This document shows, piece by piece, positions 20,761 to 64,000 of a DNA stretch of 64,000 nucleotides. The first letter of the stretch is position 1, and each line of letters starts with the position of its first letter. This DNA is from Phalacrocorax aristotelis (Eukaryota; Chordata; Aves; Suliformes; Phalacrocoracidae), in NCBI RefSeq assembly GCF_949628215.1, contig NC_134282.1, positions 9,298,223 through 9,362,222 on the forward strand, written 5' to 3'. Position numbers and translations under genes: made by a program. Under the pieces are notes generated by a model, which made no database searches, had not been told where the DNA came from, and saw nothing but the letters and a program-made list of their open reading frames with translations.

Positions 20761-23150
20761 ATGCCCTACCAGTTGCCATGGACTGATCCATAATGCATTG
20801 GAACAAGGTGGATCTCCCGAACACCTACAATACATTGCCCCACACAATGATGTCATCAATACAGGAGAAAAAGTTTTTAAGAAAGGGAAGAAAATAGTCC
20901 AAATCCTTCTGTAGGCTGGTTTTGCCATAAAACAAAGTAAATTTAAGAGACTTGTGGAAGAGATCTAGTTCTTAGGAATAAAATGGCAAGATGGGTGCCG
21001 TCAGATTCCAATGGATGTGATCAACAAAATAACAGCCATGTCTCCACCAGCTAGCAATAAGGAAACACAAGCTTTTTTTGGCATCGTGGGTTTTTAGAGA
21101 GTGCATATTCCAAATTATAGTCTGATTGTAAGCCCTCTCTATCAAGTGACCTGGAAGAAGAATGATTTCAAATGGGACCCTGAGCAATGGCAAGCCATTG
21201 AACAAGTGAAACAGAAGGTAGTTCATGCAGTAGCTCTTGGGTCAGTCTGGGCAGGACAAGCTGCAAAGAATGTGCTCTACACTGTGGCTGGGGAGAATGG
21301 CCCTACCTGGAGCCTCTGGCAGAAAGCACATGGGGAGACCTGGGGTCAACCCCTGGGGTTTTGGAGCCAGGGATACAGAGGGTCTGAGACCTGCTATACT
21401 CCAACTGAAAAAGAGATATTGGCAGCATAGGAAGGGTTTTGAGCTGCTTTGGAAGTGGTTGGTACCTAAGCACAGCTCCTCCTGGCACCCTGACTGCCAT
21501 TGCTGGGCTGGATGTTCAAACAGAGGGTCACCTCTACACATCATGCAGCTGATGCTACGTGGAGTAAATGGGTTGCACTGATACCCAGCGGGCTTGAGTA
21601 GGAAACCCCAGTCGCCCAGGAATCTTGGAAGTGATTGTGGACTGGTCAGAAGGCAAAGATTTTGGCATATCACCAGAGAAGGAGATGACACATGCTGAAG
21701 AAGCACCACTGTATAACAAACTATCAGAAAATGAGAAGCAATTTTTCTTTTCAATGATGGGTCCTGTTGCGTTGCAGGAAAGCATCGGAGATGGAAGGCT
21801 GCTGCATGGGGTCCTATACGACAAGTAGCAGAAACTGCTGAAGGAGAAGGTGACTTGAGCCTGTTTCCAGAGGTAAAGGCCATCCAGCTGGCCTTAGACA
21901 TCGCTGAATGGGAAAAATGGCCAGTGCTCTATCTCTGTACTGACTCATGGATAGTGGCAAATGCCTTGTGGGACTGGCTGCAGCAGTGGAAGCAGAACAA
22001 CTGGCAGCGCAGAGGCAAACCCATCTGGGCTGCCACATTGTGGCAAGATATTGCTGCCCAGGTAGAAAACCTGGTTGTGAAAGTACATCATGTGGATGCT
22101 CACAGCCCGAGTTGGGCCACTGAAGAACATCAAAACAACCAGCAGGTGGATCAGGCTGCTAAGACTGAAGTGGCTGAGGTGGATCTGGGCTGGCAACATA
22201 AGGGTGAATTGTTTCTAGCTCGGTGGACCCATGACACCTCAGGCCATCAAGGAAGAGATGCAACATACAGATGGTCTCGTGATCGAAGGGTGGATTTGAC
22301 CAAGGATGCTATTGCACATGTTATCGATGAATGTGAAACGTGTGCTGCAATCAAGCCAGCCAAGCAGGTAAAGCCTCTGTGGTATGGGGGGGCGATGGCT
22401 GAAATACAAATATGGGCAGGCTTGGCAGATTGACTATATGACACTCCCACAAACCAGTCAAGGCAAGCACCATGTGCTTGGAATGGTAGAAGGAATCACC
22501 GGCTGGTTAGAAACATATCCCATGCCCATGCCACCACCTGGAATACTATCCTGGGCCTGGAAAAACGAGGTCTGTGGCAACATGGCACCCCAGAGAGAAC
22601 TGAGTCAGACAACAGGACTCATTTCCAAAACAAGCTCATAGACACCTGGGCCAAAGAGCACGGCATTGAGTGGGTGTATCACATCCCCTATCACGAACCA
22701 GCCTCTGGGAAAAGCGAAAGATACAGTGGACTATTAAAGACTACACTGAGAGCAATGGTGGGGTAGAACATTTAAACACTGGGATACACATTTAGCAAAA
22801 GCCACATGGTTAGTCAACACTAGGGGATCTGCCAATCGAGCTGGCTCTGCCCCATCAGAACCCTTACGTACTGTGGAAGGGCATAAAGTCCCTATAGTGC
22901 ACATAAAAAATATTCTGGGGAACACAGTCTGGGTTATTCCTGCCTCAGGCAAAGGCAAACTCATTTGTGGGATTGCTTTTGCTCAAGGACCTGGGTGTAG
23001 TTGGTGGGTGATGAAGGAGGATGGAGGAGTCTGGTGTGTGCCTCAAGGGGATTTGATTTTGGGTGAAAACAGCCAATGAACCGAATGGTATGCTGTTAAT
23101 TGCTAGATAATGTTGTATGTCATCACTACTATGGTTGCTATATTGTAGCT
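20761..23150 (+). mobile_element. Decayed ERV-L-type endogenous retrovirus, pol remnant
   Basis: A 2.4-kb sense-strand remnant of pol. In order it holds the end of reverse transcriptase with its catalytic region disrupted (20765-21100), the connection region (21095-21430), RNase H-like sequence (about 21620-22130) and integrase (about 22140-23080) with an N-terminal zinc-binding H-H-C-C motif around 22230-22350. The longest intact piece is 21855-22433, ending in WYGG. In-frame stops (for example at 21095-21100 and 21427-21429) and frameshifts interrupt it throughout, so it cannot encode a working protein. No gag, env or 3' LTR is seen; it stops within sequence just after the pol terminus. Family assignment is from the RNase H-integrase text and LTR and is an inference. 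Confidence 0.85.
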
Positions 23151-23154
23151 ACCC

Positions 23155-23795
23155 CTTAAGTATTGGTACACGGTGATGAGATCCCCTCTTGAGCCTTCTT
23201 TTCTCAAGGCTGAACAAACCCAGTTCTCCCAGCCTATCCCCTCGTATAGCAGCTTCCCAGTCCTCTGATCATCTTGGTGGCCCTTCTCTGCACCCCTTCC
23301 AGCCTGTCCACATCCTTTTTTGTATAGCAGGGACCAGAACTGTACACAGTACTCCAGGGGTGGTCTGACAAGCGCTGAGTAGAGTGGGATAATGACTTCT
23401 TTCTCTCTGCTGGCGATGCCCTTTTTGATGCAACCCAGCACCCTGTTGGCCTTCTTGGCCGCAGCAGCACACTGTTTGCTCATGTTGAGCTTCCTGTCCC
23501 CCAGGACCCCCAGGTCCCTTTCCACAGAGCTGCTCCCCAGCCAGGTGGATCCCAGTCTGTGCTGCACTCCCGTATTGTTTTCCCAGGTGCATGACCTTAC
23601 ACTTGTCCTTGTTGAACTTCATAAGGTTATTCTTGGCCCGCTCTTCCAGCCTATCCAGATCTTCCTGCAGAGCAGCTCTCCCTTCTGGAGTGTCTACTTC
23701 CCCGCTCAATTTGGTGTCATCTGCAAACTTCATCAGGCTACACTTGATGCCGTTATCCAGCTCACTTATGAAGATGAATAACATTGGGTTATTAC
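23155..23795 (-). mobile_element. CR1 LINE reverse-transcriptase fragment (antisense), right part of mosaic
   Basis: On the - strand this encodes the C-terminal part of CR1 reverse transcriptase. The catalytic motif region FADDTKLSG is near 23720, followed by EDLDRLEERA and FNKDKCKVMHLG (23640-23570). A frameshift follows near 23520-23550, and the frame then continues with ALVRPPLEYCVQFW (near 23360). The fragment has lost its 3' tail: at about 23155 it abuts the retroviral remnant. It is 5'-truncated at about 23795. It belongs to a longer or different CR1 copy than the one at 20222-20566, because both include the taagta homologous stretch. Confidence 0.9.
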
Positions 23796-24477
23796 CTGCC
23801 TTAAGAAGTGGTGAAGGGTATAGAAATTTCTGACAAACACATGGAGACGAGTGAAGAAGGGGGTCCAGCAGAGAGGTAGGAACCCTGTTAACACAACTTC
23901 TTGGGTTTTTTCTACTGCTTTTCTCTAACTTCTACTGGTTTTCACTCTTTGCTTCCCTTTTGTGGTCAGGAGTGACTTAGAGGCAGTAGTGACTAGACAA
24001 ATAATGGTGTGGGTGCAGGGCCCTGTCGAGTCCTAGCTGTGCCCTGGACATCATGTGCCTTCAGAAAGGTCTGTAGAAATATGCTTTGTGGCTGCCTTTG
24101 GCCACTTCATATCTCACGTGAACCATAAGCAAAGATCCTTCCATTGCTTCTTAGAAACTGAAGGTACAGCTAGCATGTCTCCAGCAGCAATGGAGCTGTA
24201 CTGGCTGATACTGGATGCCTTTGCTATTGCTCTTGCATTAAGCATGACTCTTCCATCTGGGAATTAATGAAAAAGAACTTTTTTTCTCCTCTCTTTAACA
24301 TACTGTTGGCAAAAAGCCTTGGGAGAGCAAGTTTTCTGCAAGCAATTTTGGTGTGATTTCCTTGGATACTAAATAACCTTCTAAGATCTGCTTTTAAACT
24401 AGAACAAAATTATTTGAATTCTCCTTTTGTCAGTTGTTATAGATGTTGAAGTGTGGTGCTCGGGCTGAGTGTAGAAA

Positions 24478-24483
24478 TTTATT
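24478..24483 (-). terminator. MME: Candidate distal poly(A) signal of MME
   Basis: AATAAA on the - strand about 1.37 kb after the MME stop; a second lies 76 bp closer at 24559-24564. A proximal one, at 25706-25711, sits only 140 bp after the stop inside an A-rich run. Which is used cannot be told from the sequence. Confidence 0.3.
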
Positions 24484-25544
24484 TGCAGAGAATATTTTTT
24501 TTTTGTACTTTTGTATTTCATATAAAGAACACACATTGCATTTGGCTCATAATTTCCATTTATTATCAAAATGTTTTTATCAGATGACAAACTCAGAAAG
24601 CTAAAAGGAACATAGGTTTTTAAATATACCTATTTGTTGTAGCAGTCATCTGAGGTATCTGGTACTTCTTTTTGGAAATCTGTTTGCTTTGATATACAAA
24701 GCAGTAAGTTCCTTTGCAATCTGCATGAGGATGTTTAATACATATCATTGCAGATTTAAAGCCTTTTACCTTCTTAAAGCTCCATTCTTGCAACCCGCTG
24801 TGCAGCTTTACTGATGTGAGGACTGACATCGATCAGAACATGTACAAATTATGTGCAGGATCAGATTTTAAACACTGAGAAAGTCAGCCTGAAGACTCGA
24901 ATATTGGTATCCTCCATTGGAGAGCTCAGTTTTGTAGGCTTCGTCTTAATGCCTAATGCCATGCTTTACTCAGAATTCCCAGTTCTATGCAGCCACTGAT
25001 AAAATATATTACAATACTTCAAGTCAAAAGTGTAGCTCAGATTTAAATATAAAACCTATGATTTATACATTACTAGAAAATTTTAAAAAGACCAACTTTA
25101 GAGAAAGCAAGAAAAAGCTTAGAAAACTGTGAAAGGGTCTTTGATCACAGTCTTACAGATTATTTGTCCAACAGTTAATAAATTACTTACTATTTCAGTT
25201 TGGCTGGAAAGGAGTAAATAAACTGCTGTAAATAGTGACTTCAGATAATACACACTGGAATAATTAGTGAGAAGTTACTTAATTACAGCAGGCCTTTGGA
25301 CTCCTCTTGTATAAAATGGTTTCAAGTAAAAGTGAAAACATTTGGTAGAACAGACTAATCATAACAGCAGAGGGTACAAAGTCTGACACTTAGGATATAA
25401 ACCATTGTCTCATTATCATGTTATGATGTCTAAAACTGTGTGTTACTTAAATATTTCCTTCCTCCGCTTGAGCAGAAATATGTTTTCACTGACCAGTGGG
25501 AGATAATGTGTTATACTTTGACAATTTAAAATAAATCCAAAAAG

Positions 25545-25558
25545 CCACTGGCCAGTGG
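25545..25558. repeat. Perfect 14-bp palindrome CCACTGGCCAGTGG
   Basis: A self-complementary 14-mer lies about 290 bp into the probable MME 3' UTR. A near copy, CACTGACCAGTG, is at 25487-25498, centred about 59 bp away. The pair could form small RNA hairpins or a DNA-binding site; no known element is recognised. Confidence 0.5.
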
Positions 25559-25848
25559 GGAACAGGATTAACTACAAGTGAAATGTTACTGCACACTGTC
25601 AAGTGATTTAGATTCTACAGGGTTCAGTGATAGGAAAAGCAGCCGATCAGCTACAGCAGATAATTACTGCATTGTCATTTGTCCTTCATTTGATGTTTTG
25701 ATTTTTTTATTTTTGCCTGTTTACTAAGAATTACAGTGACCACTCTAGCACATTTCCCTCAGTTTTTTTCCCTCTTCCCCTGCTCAAAATTAGTTCAAAA
25801 TTTCTTTTTTTCTGGAAAGCTTCTCAAGACACAAGGTTTACAGTCCCA

Positions 25849-61450
<35,602 letters not shown>

Positions 61451-64000
61451 CTGTAATACAAGACAAATCAAGGCATAAAGAATCTTGAGAGAAAATAAAT
61501 TAATACATTTGTTTGCTCTGAAGGGGGAAGTAATAAGTGTATTTCCTTTAGTTTAGAGTAGCCTCAAGCCTACTTGAATGTTCTAGATCAAACAAAGTAC
61601 TAGTCAGTGAACAATGAATTACTATTCTTTTACTGCCCATAATATATACACTTTTCTGTTGCCTGTGTTTATTGATGGCTAAACTGACTAATGTTCCTAC
61701 TTCCTGTGAGTGGTTGCTCAATTTTAAATAAAATGTAAGATGTTTCATTTACTGACTTACACTTCTTTGTATTGAAATGTGCTGAAAAGAGAAATTAAAA
61801 GCATAGGACATATCAGAGGTCAAGTATCTACTGTAATGTAATTAAGTATGGTGTAGGCTCAGCTGAATCCAATCTATTTCAATAAAATAATGACTTTGTT
61901 GTACTGTTTAAGTTCTTGTCAAGAACGTTTTCCTATTAATGCTTTCCTGAATCTACATTGATTTTTTTTTTTTAGGCCTATTCATCATTTTATTCTAGAA
62001 CTGATACTGCCTCTTGCTGTTCCTATTGACCCTCTTGAAATGGCTTGTCAAAGACTAACTGGTCACTGACTGATCGTGACATGGGATTCTCTACTGAAAT
62101 CTGATCCCCTGATGACAGTTTCCCAGCTGCTATTCACAAACCTTCTGGGCTTTTCTTTTTTGTGTTCCTTTTCCACCTTATTAGTGCTTTCACCACTACT
62201 ATGCTAGCACAAAGTCTCTCACAGAAAGGATTGATACTGAGAGTCAAGCAAGAGCTAATGATACCTCTGAACTTCCCAGGATACAGAATATCCTTCCCAT
62301 TTTTCAGACATTATTTTTAGTAAATGGTGAGGCTTATGATTTGAAGTGTTCATTCCTCCCACATGGGTGAGTCAAATATTTATAGCTATTTCTCCAGTAC
62401 TTTCAATATTTTCCATGTCTGTTTTCTGTTGGAAATGAGAGGTGAATAGACAGGCTATAGTATTTATGTTGACTTGCTTTTCCCCCCTACTTCATTTTTC
62501 TTGGGACCTTCAGTTGGGTTAAGAGTGTTATATTTTAGGCAACATCTGATAGTTTTACAATATTCCAGTGCTTGGAAGATGGAAAAAGCCATGAACACAT
62601 GCATTTTCAATTTTAGACTGCTTAAATGGCATAAAAACCACTGTGGAAATAGGTACAATGCCTAGTACCTGATTCTTTTCCTACTGAAGCCAATGCCAGG
62701 CTGACTCCAACTTGAAAGGATGCAGGATCATGCCAGCAGCCAGAGATTGTGAAATTCACTCATGTTTTTACTAAGTTAGACACTTGCTTTTTACTCATTC
62801 TGCGAAAGCATCCAGTCCTACTGCCAAGTCTATTAGAGCAAGGAATTTCCCCCCTGCCTGTAAACTTGGACAAGAGGCAATGGACACATAAAGAAAAAAA
62901 AATATCCTTTTGAACTTAAGAAAAAACTTACTCTAAGGGTTGCCAAGGAAGCTGTGAAGTCTCCATCTGGGAAATAATCAAAACCTGACTGGACGAGATC
63001 CTGAGCAACTTTCTCTAGTTGACCCTGATTTAAGCAGGGCCGTTGGACTATGTGATCTCCAGAGGTCACTTCCAACCCCACCTGTTCTGTGATTGTGTAA
63101 ACTCATACTTGTTTCTGTCTAGTTTGTCCTATTTCATTTAGGGAAAGGGGAATGTTTTGAATGGTGCACTTTACTCCTGTCCTAGCTCCACCTATTTTCT
63201 GTAAAGGAGAAAGACTGCTAATTATTACTAAAATCTCCTGGTTAAGGGTATCCTTATGAATCTCTCTGCTAGGCTGGAGCAGCATCTGAAGGGCAACACT
63301 GTCCTTTAGATTATCTTGGCATGTGTTAGTCCAGCAACAAACACTTTAATAGCCAGGACCAGACATCACTGCTGGCTCATTCAGAGCAGTGCGCCAGCCC
63401 TGCCAAAAAGAAATGGTAGAACAGAGAATTCTTCAGACTCCAAGCAAAGATGGTTCTTATCCACTGTCTTGTCACTTTAGAAAACGAAACAAAACAAAAA
63501 ACAACCACCAAAAAAACCCCAAACCAATGAGAAATCCACATCTTGCATAAATCTGAGAAATTATTAACAGTCTACATAATATCAAACCTTGCTTTAACTG
63601 TGGAATCAGGTTGCTATATTTGTAGTCGGCATATGTTTAATCTTCCTTGCCTACTACTAGCACACAAAAATAATCATCTATCATAACATTTCTGCTGTCC
63701 AGGCTAGCCAATATTAGCTAATCAACTTTTATCAAAACTGGAAGCTTAAATACTGTACACATAACAGAAAGAACTCAGTCATGGGAACCATAGTCTTTCA
63801 CTGAGGGCTTCATGCAAAATACATGTATTAAGTGTTCTCCTCAGGCATACTCTCCTCAAGAGTGTAATTTGTACATCTGAACCTCAAGACAACCATTCAT
63901 TATTTGGCCGATACCACGGATCACTGAAATGTGATTTCATTATCAACCAAGCCCAGAAGCATAGTGACACATGAATTGTCCCTTCAAAGTCAGTGGGACC
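61451..64000 (-). other. MME: MME intron 3 (at least 2.55 kb, runs off the window)
   Basis: Unique AT-rich DNA with a poly(T) run at about 61963-61974, a CR1 tail at 62935-63104 and an A-rich run near 63480-63520. I looked for the short exon coding the C57-C62 loop and for the membrane-anchor exon on the - strand and did not find either. Confidence 0.6.
62935..63104 (+). mobile_element. CR1 LINE 3' fragment (sense)
   Basis: Contains ctgaagt/ctccatctgg-like body sequence, gacgagatcctgagcaactt, gggccgttggactatgtgat and ggtcacttccaaccccacct, ending ctgtgattgtgtaa. This is the order of a CR1 3' end. About 170 bp, antisense to MME. Confidence 0.88.

Larger units (their letters stand above)
23796..25848 (-). 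other. MME: MME 3' UTR and downstream flank (boundary not resolved)
   Basis: Directly follows the MME stop codon on the - strand. The sequence is AT-rich and has no recognisable gene. Candidate - strand poly(A) signals (TTTATT on +) lie at 25706-25711, 24559-24564 and 24478-24483, so a 3' UTR of 0.15-1.4 kb is possible. Mammalian MME has a long 3' UTR, which would favour the distal sites. Two related palindromes lie at 25487-25498 and 25545-25558. Confidence 0.5.

Noticed and set aside
21242-21901. 219-codon - strand frame within the retroviral segment
   Set aside because: Antisense shadow of the sense pol remnant; no recognisable motifs on this strand.
23269-23784. 171-codon ORF as a host gene
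   Set aside because: Contains the FADD reverse-transcriptase motif and other CR1 words; it is a LINE remnant.
61451-64000. MME exon 3 (36 nt, C57-C62) and the membrane-anchor exon
   Set aside because: Searched on the - strand for a phase-compatible short exon with a Cys-x4-Cys pattern and for a hydrophobic anchor; nothing fits, so they must lie beyond 64000.

Overview
The window is vertebrate nuclear DNA, almost certainly from a bird. Its CDS are split by GT-AG introns, and the intergenic DNA carries several CR1 LINE fragments with the avian 3' tail (copies of attctatgattctgtgatt type) plus a decayed ERV-L-type endogenous retrovirus. The species cannot be named from the sequence. No bacterial-type genes, CRISPR arrays, tRNAs or rRNAs were seen.

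Two genes can be supported, and they converge. On the + strand, at about 2.1-7.4 kb, lies STRIT1 (DWORF), a 35-residue sarcoplasmic reticulum microprotein that activates SERCA. Its reading frame is split after 13 nt (ATG at 2149, donor at 2162, acceptor before 6670, stop 6762-6764), so no single long ORF reveals it. A muscle-type motif cluster lies about 75-110 bp upstream of the ATG, and a third, non-coding exon carries the 3' UTR. On the - strand, from 61450 down to 25849, lie the last 20 coding exons of MME (neprilysin, CD10, a zinc metallopeptidase of family M13). They give 684 codons plus a stop, aligned without indels to human residues 67-750. All catalytic and zinc-binding residues are present. 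The N-terminal exons (cytoplasmic tail, membrane anchor, first disulfide) must lie beyond position 64000.

The 18 kb between the two genes is intergenic. It holds CR1 copies in both orientations, a mosaic of CR1 / truncated ERV-L / CR1 at 20.2-23.8 kb, a GC-rich patch at 12.3-12.7 kb, and an unidentified coding-looking exon-like stretch on the - strand at 17.65-17.89 kb. MME introns are mostly unique AT-rich DNA with three CR1 pieces and one tandemly repetitive C/T-rich block. The MME-STRIT1 convergent layout matches the human 3q25 neighbourhood as I remember it (MME, STRIT1, PLCH1), which would put the 3' end of PLCH1 to the left of position 1.

The two genes do not form a pathway. Neprilysin is a cell-surface enzyme that degrades peptides such as natriuretic peptides, tachykinins, enkephalins and amyloid-beta. 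STRIT1 regulates intracellular calcium uptake in heart and slow muscle. The findings most worth checking are the split microprotein gene, the changed glycosylation sites and extra cysteine in this neprilysin, the orphan exon-like stretch, and the retroelement mosaic.
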